From contig CAWANG010000008.1 of the NCBI GenBank assembly GCA_963783175.1, positions 3,931-67,930 of the forward strand: 64,000 nt of DNA, written 5' to 3'. Position 1 is the first letter of the stretch. Each line of letters starts with the position of its first letter. Of the stretch, positions 36,660-45,765 are shown piece by piece. Below the pieces are notes generated by a model that saw nothing but the letters and a program-made list of their open reading frames with translations, was not told the origin of the DNA and did no database searches. The stretch is from Roseiarcus sp963783175 (lineage in GTDB: Bacteria; Pseudomonadota; Alphaproteobacteria; Rhizobiales; Beijerinckiaceae). Made by a program: the position numbers and the translations under genes.

Positions 36660-37544
36660 GTGGAGCGAAATCAGAACATTGGGTCGATGACCGATTTGAT
36701 ATTTCATGGCGCGCGCAAGCGGCTGACGCGACGCGACGAACTTGCCCCGGGTCTTAAGGGCGCCGCCGCCCGCCCCGGGCGGCGGCGAGCAGGCGAGGCG
36801 AGCAGCGAAAGGCCGGTAGGGGCCGCTTCGGATCTGGGCGGCGTCTCCATCAGCCACCCCTCAGGGTTGCACGCATTTGACTGGTGTGGTCGCCCGCGCT
36901 TCGTGACCACCCTAAACGCGGAGGTGCTCCTCCTTGCGCGGCGTCGTTCCGACTTCCGCAACTTCCTCCGTCACAACATCATCACCATCGACGGCCAGTG
37001 GACGCTGTGGGCGACGCGTTGGAAGCACCGCGACGCCGTCGCTGTCGCGAAGCAGAACGGGTACGACCTGCTCCAAGCCGCCGCGAGGGCGTGCGCACGG
37101 GACGGAAGGAGGTTGTTCTTGCTCGGCGCCTCGACCGAGGCGAACGCCCGGGCCGTAGAGCGGCTCGCCGCAGAGCACGGCTGTCGTGCGGATGGGTTCT
37201 CCCCCCCGTACGCGCCCTTCCCCTTTCCCGAGCACGTGGACGCGTTGATCCACGCCGAGGTCGCCGCTGCACGCCCCGACGTTCTGGTGGTCGGCTTCGG
37301 TGCCCCAAAGCAGGAGTTGTGGGCTCGTGACCATGCCGCCTGGCTCACCGAACTGGGGGTCTCATACGTGCTCTTCATCGGTGGGGTCATCGACATGGTA
37401 GCCGGCAAAGTCCGCCGCGCGCCTCGCCTAGTCCGGCTCCTCGGGCTGGAGAGCCCCTACCGCCTGGCGCAATCGCCGCAGCGCTTCAGGCGCGAGTTGG
37501 GCAAGCTAGCATTGCTCTGGCTCTTCCTGACCGGAAAACTGTGA
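36660..37544 (+). CDS. WecG/TagA/CpsF-family glycosyltransferase
   Basis: 294 residues of the GT26 family, which in others transfers N-acetylmannosamine(uronate) or related sugars to a lipid-linked acceptor. Visible landmarks are 'FVTTLNAEVLLLARRRSDF', 'LFLLGASTEANARAVERLA', 'GFSPPYAPFPFPE', 'DVLVVGFGAPKQELW' and 'RAPRLVRLLGLESPYRL'. The usual 'PDG' near residue 110 is 'IDG' here. The GTG at 36660 has AGGGGAGG seven bases upstream, much the best start. The gene is intact and very GC-rich, unlike most neighbours, and is followed directly by the epimerase, so the two probably arrived together. Confidence 0.85.
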   Translation: MERNQNIGSMTDLIFHGARKRLTRRDELAPGLKGAAARPGRRRAGEASSERPVGAASDLGGVSISHPSGLHAFDWCGRPRFVTTLNAEVLLLARRRSDFRNFLRHNIITIDGQWTLWATRWKHRDAVAVAKQNGYDLLQAAARACARDGRRLFLLGASTEANARAVERLAAEHGCRADGFSPPYAPFPFPEHVDALIHAEVAAARPDVLVVGFGAPKQELWARDHAAWLTELGVSYVLFIGGVIDMVAGKVRRAPRLVRLLGLESPYRLAQSPQRFRRELGKLALLWLFLTGKL

Positions 37545-37561
37545 GCGAGGGAGCCGCGATC

Positions 37562-38548
37562 ATGATCATCGTCACCGGCGGCACTGGACTGGTCGGCAGC
37601 AACTTGGTGAAGGCTCTCAACGGGGTCGGCCACGGGGACATCGTGGTGGTGGACTCGGTGGGCGAGACCCAGAAATGGCGGAACCTCGAGGGCGCCAGGA
37701 TCGTCGATTTCATCAATTACAAACAGGGCGCCGGCCAGATCGACGCCGCCACTCGTGCAATGCCACTACAGGCTATCTTCCATATCGGCGCCAACGCGGA
37801 CGTCCTCATCAGGGACGCCGACCGGATGCTCAACGACAATCTCGAGCACTCCAAGGCTTGGTTCCGCATCGCGCAGGCGCGCGGGATTCCAATGTACTAT
37901 GCGTCGACCTCGGCGGTGTATGGGAACTCGCCGGAGTGCCGAGTGAAAACGGAGTGCGAGCGGCCGCACAACCCCTACGCTTTCTCGAAGTGGCTCTTCG
38001 ATCGCTTCATAACGGAGGCGCTCTGGAGCGGCCTCAAGGCTCCGGTGATCGGATTCCGGCTCTTCAACGTGTTCGGCCCGGGCGAGGAGCACAAGGGCGA
38101 GAACGCCAGCCTGCCGCGGCGGTTCATGGGGTTCTTGCGTGAGCACGGGCGGATCGACCTCTTCCAGGATGACATCCAACGCGACTACGTGCCGGTTGAG
38201 GGCGTTTGCGCCGTCTTCCTCGACGCCTGGAAGAACGACCGCCCTTCGCAGATCGTCAACCTGGGCGCGGGCAGCCCCATCACCCACCGCGAGGTGGCAG
38301 GGTTGGCGGTGGCGGCGGCACGGGCGGCCGACATCCGCGTCGAGGGCGGGGGGATCGCGCTCATCCCCATGCCCGAAGGGCTACGGGGCAGCTTCCAGTT
38401 CCGGACCTGCGCCGAGGACGTCCCCGACTGGGTCCGGACACACGTGGTGAGTAACCGCAAGCGGATGAAGGAATACATGAACCTCCTCGCGGCGGGAAGG
38501 CGCGGATCGCGCCGCCAGATCCGCGACGGCTTGCTTCGTGTTATTTGA
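37562..38548 (+). CDS. NAD-dependent sugar epimerase (HldD-like)
   Basis: A 328-residue extended short-chain dehydrogenase with 'IIVTGGTGLVGSNLVKAL' (nucleotide binding) and catalytic 'YASTSAVYG' and 'YAFSK'. 'GFRLFNVFGPGEEHKG' and the overall layout resemble ADP-glycero-manno-heptose 6-epimerase (HldD), but other NDP-sugar epimerases are possible. It is followed by a heptose-type kinase, which fits a heptose pathway. The ATG at 37562 has GAGGGAG upstream; a GTG at 37541 overlaps the previous stop and is an alternative. Confidence 0.8.
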   Translation: MIIVTGGTGLVGSNLVKALNGVGHGDIVVVDSVGETQKWRNLEGARIVDFINYKQGAGQIDAATRAMPLQAIFHIGANADVLIRDADRMLNDNLEHSKAWFRIAQARGIPMYYASTSAVYGNSPECRVKTECERPHNPYAFSKWLFDRFITEALWSGLKAPVIGFRLFNVFGPGEEHKGENASLPRRFMGFLREHGRIDLFQDDIQRDYVPVEGVCAVFLDAWKNDRPSQIVNLGAGSPITHREVAGLAVAAARAADIRVEGGGIALIPMPEGLRGSFQFRTCAEDVPDWVRTHVVSNRKRMKEYMNLLAAGRRGSRRQIRDGLLRVI

Positions 38549-38566
38549 TTAAATACCCCCGTTTTT

Positions 38567-38597
38567 CTGGTCTATTCTGTGCGTCAAAATAGACCAG
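38567..38597. repeat. 10-bp perfect inverted repeat in an AT-richer spacer
   Basis: CTGGTCTATT (38567-38576) and AATAGACCAG (38588-38597) with an 11-base spacer, 19 bp after the epimerase stop. No T-run follows. It could be a terminator stem, an operator or the scar of an element. The spacer 38549-38780 is markedly richer in A+T than the gene before it. Confidence 0.55.
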
Positions 38598-38780
38598 GGT
38601 AAATAACCATTTCAATTCCGCTCAGTTCTAGACCCGGGAAGAATGTACCCCCCGAGCGACTCTCTTGTTTGGCCGGCCACTTGCAATGAAAGCGTACGGC
38701 TCGGCTATGTTAAAACTGCGGGCGCCGTCAGAACGGTCCGAACTTTAACTTAAGCGCGAGAATTAAAGAGAGTGAGTCGA

Positions 38781-39957
38781 ATGATGAATTTGCCTCATCT
38801 GCGCGGTGACACAGAGGCAAACACCGCCTCTTCGTACAACCTTGGGCGCCTTCGTGAAGGTAGACAATGGCCAGTCTTCAATGTCAGGGCGCGCGCTCCA
38901 CTGCGGCTGGGCTTGGCAGGCGGAGGCACCGATCTATCGCCTTACTGCGATGAGTATGGGGGCGCAATTCTGAACGCTACAATTGACCGCTTTGCTTTTG
39001 CACATGTCCTTTCAAATAACGCGAATAAGATCATTTTTCGTGCCCGCGACGTTGATCAGGAGGAGCTGCTTGATCCTGACGCGGACCTACCCATCCAGCA
39101 GGGGTTGATGCTGCACCGCGCAGTCTATGCGCACATCATGAAGAGCTATTGTGACGGGCGCGCACTTCCGCTGATGGTGTCGACGGCGATCGACGTTCCC
39201 GCCGGATCGGGTCTCGGGGCCTCTTCCGCGTTAGTCGTCGCCCTTATCGAGGCATTCCGGAGCGCGCTTCAGCTTCCGCTCGGCCCCTACGATGTGGCGC
39301 GTCTGGCGTTTGAGATCGAAAGAGTTCGGTCTCGGCCTTGCCGGCGGACGGCAGGATCATTACGCCGCCGCCTTCGGCGGGCTGAATTACATCGAGTTCT
39401 TTCCGCATGAGCGCGTGATCGTCAATCCGCTGCGCATCCGGCGCGATTATCTTAACGAGTTCGAATCGTCGCTGGTCGTCGCCTTCACCGGGCAGTCCCG
39501 GCGTTCCGATACGATCATCAAGGAACAGGTTTCGGGTCTTGCCGCGCTCAATCCGGAAACCATCGACAACATGCACGCGCTCAAGCGCGACGCCGTCGAG
39601 ATGAAGCTTGCGCTGCTCAACGGTAAGATCCGGCAGGTCGCCGAAATCCTCAGCCACTCCTGGGCGGCGAAGAAGAAGACGGCGGCCGGCATCTCCAACG
39701 CGAGGGTCGAAGAGATTTACGACGTGGCGATGCAGGCCGGCGCGTGGGCCGGCAAGGTTTCGGGGGCGGGGGGCGGCGGCTTTCTGATGTTGATGACCGA
39801 TCCGGAAAACCGCTATCGGCTGATCAGTCGGATCAACCAAGCCGGCGGCCTAGCCAGCGCAGTCAAGCTTACGTTCGAGGGCGCGGAAGGCTGGACGCCC
39901 CGACCTGAATTTACCGGCATCGGCAGTTATTTGTCCGTTTTCGCATTGGAGGAATGA
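38781..39957 (+). CDS. hddA: GHMP kinase, D-glycero-D-manno-heptose 7-phosphate kinase-like (one frameshift)
   Basis: About 391 residues. GHMP landmarks are 'ARAPLRLGLAGGGTDLSPY', the ATP loop 'VPAGSGLGASSALVVALIEA' and the C-terminal 'KVSGAGGGGFLMLM'. HddA-type kinases make heptose 1,7-bisphosphate for GDP-heptose and also include fucose/6-deoxy-heptose kinases. A one-base indel at about 39325 breaks the frame between 'LAFEIER' and 'FGLGLAGGRQDHYAAAFGGL'. GAGAG eight bases before the ATG supports this start. It overlaps by ATGA the stub of a heptose nucleotidyltransferase, its usual partner. Confidence 0.82.
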
Positions 39958-40055
39958 GTTTGGGCCATCAGTGCGCGATCCTAGTCGGGGGGCTCGGGAC
40001 GCGGCTCGGCGAGAAGGCCAGCCCCCGGAAGCGGTGGACTAGGAACGCCAAATGA
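39954..40055 (+). pseudogene. N-terminal stub of a sugar nucleotidyltransferase (HddC-like)
   Basis: A 33-codon frame starting as ATGA on the kinase stop and ending as ATGA on the start of the pyruvyl transferase. Its beginning 'HQCAILVGGLGTRLGEKASP' is the signature of hexose or heptose 1-phosphate nucleotidyltransferases such as HddC. After that it runs into unrelated residues and stops. The remaining 200 or so residues are absent, so GDP-heptose could not be made from this copy. Confidence 0.72.
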
Positions 40056-41338
40056 GCAAGCGCGCGGGGAAGCCCAGAAGGATCGCCGTCTTTGGCCACT
40101 TTGATGGTACGAACCTTGGCAATGAGGCGACCCTCCAGGCGGCACTGTATCACCTCCGTCGCATTCAACCCGACGCAGAGGTGACCTCTATCTGCACAGG
40201 TCCTCAGACCGCGGCCGCCACTCACCAGATCAGGGCGATACCGATTGGTCGCATATACTTTAAGTTCTGGTCGCCTCGGAATCCGCTGGGTAAGGCAGCG
40301 CGAAAGTTCTGCGTGGCCATGGGGGAGCCCATTCGATGGCTTGAGGGTATCGTAACCCTGTGGGGCACCGATATACTTATCGTCCCAGGAACTGGATTAC
40401 TGACGGATGCATACGGGCTTACGGGTTGGGGGCCCTATAGCTTGTTCAGATGGTCCGTGACAGCAAAGATCTGCCGTTGTCGACTAGCCTTCGTCAGCGT
40501 CGGCGCGGGCCCCTTCTACAGCGCCGTTGGTAAATTCTGCGTCAGATCGATTCTTTCCTTGGCCGACTTTCGCTCTTATCGAGATGAGTCCACCGTTCAT
40601 TATCTTCAAGGCATCGGGATCTCGGCGGATAGGGACCAGGTTTTCCCCGATCTGGCATTCAGTCTCCCCAAGAACGCGATATCGTCCCGTGACAGCACCA
40701 TGAGAGCTGGTGCAGTAATTGGCCTCGGGGTGATGGAGTGGGCGGACAGATATAGCAAACAGGGCCCAAGTGACGCCGCCCAAGCGGCCTATTTCCAGGC
40801 ACTCGCGAAAACGGCAAGATGGTTGCTGGCGCGCGGCTACAATATCAGACTGCTGATCGGCGACCTTTGCGGACGCACGCGCAAAACAGGCGTTCCTGCA
40901 ATTGCTCGGCGCAGCATCCGACAAGCAATGACGCCACGTATCATAGACGAACCCATACATTCCGTTGATGACCTAATGTCACAGATTGCGGCGACCGACG
41001 CGGTCGTGGCTACACGATTTCATAATATTCTTTTGGCGTTGCTTTGCGAGAAACCAGTCATCTCGATCTCGTTTCACCATAAATGCGACTCACTGATGGC
41101 CGCAATGGGCATGTCGGACTACTGCCTGAACAGTGGGGATCTCGAGCCTGACAGGTTGATCGAAACGTTCTGCCGCCTCGAGGTGAATGCAGATGCGCTA
41201 AAGCCTCTGATCAAGGAAAGGATCAAGAGGTTCCGCGACGCCCTGGACCAGCAATACCAGCTTCTCTTGAACGGAACGCAAGGTGAGTCTTGGACAACCT
41301 CCGGCGCGGCTGTTCAAATCACACAAGCAAGTCGGTGA
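40052..41338 (+). CDS. polysaccharide pyruvyl transferase family protein
   Basis: 428 residues of the WcaK/CsaB type, which put pyruvate ketals on surface sugars. The N-terminus is 'IAVFGHFDGTNLGNEATLQA'; 'FVSVGAGPF' lies in the middle, and the diagnostic 'VATRFHNILLALLCEKPVIS' is followed by 'FHHKCDSLMAAMGM'. The frame is intact. Start and stop overlap neighbours, so it is translationally coupled. Its base composition is lower in G+C than the wecG-epimerase pair. Confidence 0.83.
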   Translation: MSKRAGKPRRIAVFGHFDGTNLGNEATLQAALYHLRRIQPDAEVTSICTGPQTAAATHQIRAIPIGRIYFKFWSPRNPLGKAARKFCVAMGEPIRWLEGIVTLWGTDILIVPGTGLLTDAYGLTGWGPYSLFRWSVTAKICRCRLAFVSVGAGPFYSAVGKFCVRSILSLADFRSYRDESTVHYLQGIGISADRDQVFPDLAFSLPKNAISSRDSTMRAGAVIGLGVMEWADRYSKQGPSDAAQAAYFQALAKTARWLLARGYNIRLLIGDLCGRTRKTGVPAIARRSIRQAMTPRIIDEPIHSVDDLMSQIAATDAVVATRFHNILLALLCEKPVISISFHHKCDSLMAAMGMSDYCLNSGDLEPDRLIETFCRLEVNADALKPLIKERIKRFRDALDQQYQLLLNGTQGESWTTSGAAVQITQASR

Positions 41339-42806
41339 ATATCAACGCCAAGCCCGGCTGGCGCAACACAAGTGGGTTGCGCGGCGGCCCCGCACCCTGC
41401 CAATACGATGCGTCGCCCGATGCCGCGCTGGCGGCCGTACGCGCGCACGAGGGGCCGGTCCTCGTCGACCTCGACGAGACCCTGTACCTGAGCAATTCCA
41501 CCGAGGATTTCATCGATTGCGCCCGGCCCGGGCTGTTGGCGTTGCTGTTGCTGCGGGTGATCGACGTGCTCAAGCCATGGCGGCTGACCGGCGGCAGCGA
41601 TACCCGGGACACTTGGCGGGTATGCGCCATTTCGACCTTCTTTCCCTGGACTCGCTGGCGCTGGCGCGCAAAGCTTCCTTTCTTCGCTGAACGTTATGTC
41701 AATCGAGAACTTAAGGCAGCGCTGAAGGCGCGCGCAGAGCCGCCGGTCATCCTGACCACCGGCTTCAAGTCCATCGTCGCACCCCTGTCGACTGCTATGG
41801 GCTTCGCGGACGCGCCACTGATCGCGGCGCGCACTGTACTCGTTCGCGGACCGGCGTGACGGCAAGCTGCGCATGGCCACGCGCGAACTCGGCGCCGAAA
41901 CGGTCGGCCGCTGCCTCTTCGTCACCAATTCGATCAACGATCTCGAAGTGCTGCAGAGCTGTGCGCGGCCGCTGCGAACAGTCTGGCCTCGGTCGCGCTA
42001 TCGCCAGGCGCTGAGCGGCATCTACCTGCCGGGTGAATATCTCTCCCGGATCAAACGTCCGGGGCAACGCTACATCTCCGGCGCAATCTCCAGGAGGATT
42101 TCGCTTTCTGGCTGCTGAGCTCAATCGGCTTGGCGACCAATCCCCTGACCCACCTCGCTGGATTGCTGCTGCTGTTGCTGTCGTTTTGGGCGATCTACGA
42201 GCGCGGCTATGTCGATAATGATCTGTCGCCTCCCGCCACGAGCTCGATCCAAAGCTCAGCGCAACCTTCGGCAGCGTACCGGTCGCAACCCCGGCCGTGC
42301 AGCCCTGGATTTGGGCGCTGCTCGCGGGCGCGGCCGCGGTCGCGATTCTGCATCCCGACAAGATGGGCTTCGTCGTGCATTTTGCGTGCTGGGTGGCGGT
42401 GCTGATCTTGACATACGCCTGCTTCGTATTTTTCAACCGGCTCGACAAGATGAGCCGCATCTGGCTCTTTCCGTTGCTGCAATTCGCGCGCAGCGCCGCA
42501 TTCATGGTCATCGTCCCCATCGAGCCTGCGGGTGTCGCCGCTTTGGGCGCACTCGTGCTGTCCCGATGGACGCCGTACAAAGTCTACCGCCTGTCTTCCG
42601 CGGGCTGGCCTAACGCGCGGCCGGACCTCGCGCGCCTGATCTCGTTCGTGCTGCTGTCGCTGATGATCGTCTGCTCCCTCGGCCTGTCCGCCCTGCTCAC
42701 GTGGAGCGCATTGGCATTGCTGCTGCTGAATGTAGTCAAGGCGCGCCGCGAGATTTACGCGGTTTTAACCTCCGCGCGACGCCTCGACCGATCCTGTCGC
42801 CATTGA
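41290..42806 (+). CDS. HAD phosphatase-like domain fused to a polytopic membrane domain (three frameshifts)
   Basis: About 500 residues. The first part is a HAD domain with the nucleophile motif 'VLVDLDETLYLSNSTEDF' and 'LFVTNSINDLEVLQ'. The second part, after 'QEDFAFWLLSSIGLATNPLT', has six or more helices. 'YVDNDLVASRHELDP' in the first loop is loosely like the metal-binding loop of UbiA prenyltransferases. Indels lie near 41838, 42091 and 42226, and both sides keep a consistent protein. A HAD-UbiA-like fusion could act on a polyprenyl-linked sugar, but that is inference. The start may be TTG 41290 or GTG 41335. Confidence 0.68.
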
Positions 42807-42986
42807 AATACAATCCTCATGACGGCTCCCATGCAGTGAAGTACAGCTAGCCATGATAAATTCGCACGTGCAAGCACGGTTGGCGAGTGTCAGGCCCGCA
42901 TACCGAAAAGAGGCATCGACTTGCAGCCGCCCTTGATGCAGCGGGCTGGCGCCAATGCGGCAGATACAGACAAGGCCTTTCGGGTA

Positions 42987-43977
42987 ATGAATAGTCAATC
43001 GCCGCCACTTGTCAGCGTCGTCACCCCTATGTACAACAACGCCGAGTACGTAGCGAAGTGCATCGAGAGCGTTCGCAGCCAGACGTATGAGCACTGGGAC
43101 TATGTCATCGTCAACAATTGCAGTACCGACGGTTCGGCGGAGATCGCGCGCCAGTTCGCCGACGTAAATTCCCGCGTCCGGGTCCTGGACAACGAGACAT
43201 TCCTGTCCGCTTTGGCCAATCATAACCGCGCGTTGCGGCAGATCTCCCCGGGCAGCAAGTATTGCAAGATGGTGTTCTCGGATGACTGGCTGTTCCCGCG
43301 TTGTCTGGAAGAGATGGTCGCACTGGCCGAGGCCCACCCGTCCGTGGGCATCGTCGGGGCCTATGGGCTGGAGGGTAACGAACTAAAATGGGCGGGCTTG
43401 CCGTATCCCAGCACCTGCATCGACGGCCGTGAGGTGTGCCGCCGGTTCTTCATTGAGGACATTTACGTATTCGGTTCGGCTCACTCGCTGCTTTACCGTT
43501 CTGAACTGGTTCGCAACCACGACCCATTTTTCAACGAGGCCAATGTCCATGCAGACACGGAGGCGTGTTTCGATCTTCTGCGCAATTGCGACTTCGGATT
43601 TGTACACCAGGTGCTAACCTATTCCGGGGTGCAAACCGAATCTTCTCAGAGAAACCTCACGGCGGCTAAATACATACGTGGGGGGCAGGCTTTATAATCT
43701 GACAACGTATGGACAATATTTCCTGAGTCCCGACGAGTATCATAGCTGCCGCGCGCAGCTCTTGAACGAATATTACAACTACTTGGTTGTCAGTCTCCTT
43801 AAGAGCCGCCGCGATGCGGAATTCTGGGATTATCACAGGCATAAGCTGGCGGAGGCTGGAGTCAGCTTCAGTTACAGCCGGCTGTCCATCGCCGTTCTCC
43901 TGAGGTGCCTCCGGGCCATGACACATCCGCGCGAGACGTTCACGAAGTTCAAACTGACCCGCGCCGGCGGATATTGA
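42987..43977 (+). CDS. glycosyltransferase family 2 (one frameshift)
   Basis: About 330 residues. 'LVSVVTPMYNNAEYV' and 'VIVNNCSTDGSAEIA' form the nucleotide-binding half; 'YCKMVFSDDWLFPRCLEEM' gives the acidic metal site. The last 95 residues ('YNLTTYGQYFLSPDEYHS' onwards) are read in a different frame because of an indel in the G-run at about 43681. It probably adds a repeat-unit sugar. The start at 42987 is chosen by family alignment; the ribosome site is weak. Confidence 0.78.
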
Positions 43978-44101
43978 CCATCAATTTGTGAGCTTATGCG
44001 TTACAGGCGGGCGGGAAAGATTTTTTTTAAAATTCTCGATTGCGTCGGCGGCCTCGGCATGATGGCCCAGGTCTAAGAGTATCTCGAATCCGAGTGCACA
44101 A

Positions 44102-45226
44102 GTGCATCAAACATGCAACCCGTCTGCCGGCGAACCAGCACTCGCGAGGGTGACGTGCCGCTCGCAGGTTGCTACGGCTGCACCGCTTGTCTCCATCATT
44201 GTGATCAACTACAACTACGCGCGGTTCCTGCCTCGCAGCATCGGCAGCGCGCTCGCCCAGACCTACCCACAGGTCGAGGTAGTGGTGGTCGACGACGCCT
44301 CGACCGACGGCTCGCAGGAGATCATCCAGGCCTACGGTCAGCGGGTGACGCCGGTCCTCAGGGCAGTCAACGGCGGCCAGGGCGCCGCACTCAACTCCAG
44401 CTTCGCGGCGAGCCGCGGAGAAATCGTAATCTTCCTCGACGCGGACGACTACCTCTATCCGCGAGCGGTCGAGACTGTCATCCCGGAGTTCGCCCCCGGC
44501 ATTGCGAAGGTGCAGTACCGGCTCGACCTCGTCGACGCCGCCGGGCGGATCGTGGACAAGTTCCCCGCGCCCGAAGTTCATTTCGACGACGGCGACGTCG
44601 TCCCTCTGTTGCTCTCGACGGGTCGGTACGAGGGGACCGTCATGACCGGGAACGCGTTCTCCCGGCACGCACTCGACGCTATCCTACCGGTCCCGGAGGA
44701 GCGCTTCCGTCAGGGCGCTGACGGGTACCTCTGCACTCTCGCGCCGCTCTTCGGCTCCGTGAGGTCGGTCGAGCAGCGGCTCGGCGCATACGTCCGGCAC
44801 GGCGCGAACCACTCAGACTTCGCGAAGCAGCTGCCGCAGCAGCTCCGGTGGCGGCTCGAGCACGATGCGGCGCGACACGAGGCGCTCCGCGCCAAGGCAG
44901 CCGAACTCGGCCTCCGCGCCCGTCCCGAGCCAGGGCTAAACGACGCCTTTCACCTGGAGAACCGGATCGGCTCGCTCTGCCTCGATCCCGCGAACCACCC
45001 GACGCCGGCTGACTCGCGGCTATCCCTCGCGCTCCGGGGCGTGTGGGCGATCCGCCGGGCGCGACTCCCCAGGCGCCGTCGCGCCGTGCTCGCCGCCTGG
45101 TTCCTATGCGTGGGGATGCTGCCGCGCGCAGCCGCCGCACACGTCGCTGCGTGGCGCCTCGAGCAGACGACCCGTCCCGTCGCGGTCGATCGCCTCGCGC
45201 ATCGGATTCGCGCCGCGACACGGTGA
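44102..45226 (+). CDS. glycosyltransferase family 2
   Basis: 374 residues, intact. 'LVSIIVINYNYARFLPRSIG', 'VVVVDDASTDGSQEII' and 'IVIFLDADDYLYPRAVETV' are the GT-A fold landmarks. The C-terminal 120 residues are arginine- and alanine-rich with a short hydrophobic segment. The gene starts with GTG and is strikingly GC-rich compared with the GT2 gene before it and the flippase after it, which suggests a separate origin. Donor and acceptor are unknown. Confidence 0.83.
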   Translation: MHQTCNPSAGEPALARVTCRSQVATAAPLVSIIVINYNYARFLPRSIGSALAQTYPQVEVVVVDDASTDGSQEIIQAYGQRVTPVLRAVNGGQGAALNSSFAASRGEIVIFLDADDYLYPRAVETVIPEFAPGIAKVQYRLDLVDAAGRIVDKFPAPEVHFDDGDVVPLLLSTGRYEGTVMTGNAFSRHALDAILPVPEERFRQGADGYLCTLAPLFGSVRSVEQRLGAYVRHGANHSDFAKQLPQQLRWRLEHDAARHEALRAKAAELGLRARPEPGLNDAFHLENRIGSLCLDPANHPTPADSRLSLALRGVWAIRRARLPRRRRAVLAAWFLCVGMLPRAAAAHVAAWRLEQTTRPVAVDRLAHRIRAATR

Positions 45227-45765
45227 CGAGATCTCCCGCGGCCACCCGTTCACGTGACGACGACCCAGACGCCCGTCATGACCCATTCCTTATCCGCGTC
45301 CGTCATCCGGCGGTACAAGGGAGGACCACAGCGTGGTCCTGCTCGCTTGCTCGCGTTGCGCCATGACGGGCCATCTCGGAAGGTCCTAAGTTCGCCAACG
45401 ATGACAAAGGCTGTCTTGCATAGGACGATGATGCCGGAGCGATCTAACAGAGCGCGGAAAAATACCGATTTTAGCTCGCCTTGCCCTTGTGTTGTCGCCC
45501 CCAGGAGCTTGGGAAGACCTCCTGGGTTGTAGGCGGTGGCGGTGAGGGTGTAGCTGCAACCGACGGCAATGACGGGCCTTGCGCGACCCGCCGCCCGCCG
45601 TGGTCGATCCGAAGATCGCCTGCGCCGCCGGGCGCTGATGGCGTGGCCGCGATGGCGGGTAGTGCGATCGTCGAAGTTGGCGCGCATCGTCTCGTTCGTC
45701 CTGCTGTTGCTGAAGATTGTCCAGTCTGTCCGCCTGCTGATGCTGTCAGGCTATAGGAAGCCCGC
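45227..45765. other. 539-bp spacer with no recognisable gene except a possible small membrane peptide
   Basis: No domain was recognised on either strand. At its end lies a 66-codon frame (45569-45769, +) whose last 35 residues form a hydrophobic helix ('ARIVSFVLLLLKIVQSVRLL') and whose stop overlaps the flippase GTG. It could be a small membrane peptide or the tail of a lost gene. The rest may be the scar of deleted DNA. Confidence 0.45.

Noticed and set aside
45250..45687. A 145-codon minus-strand frame in the spacer before the flippase
   Set aside because: No recognisable family on inspection and a low-complexity arginine-rich start; a lost gene is possible but not supported.
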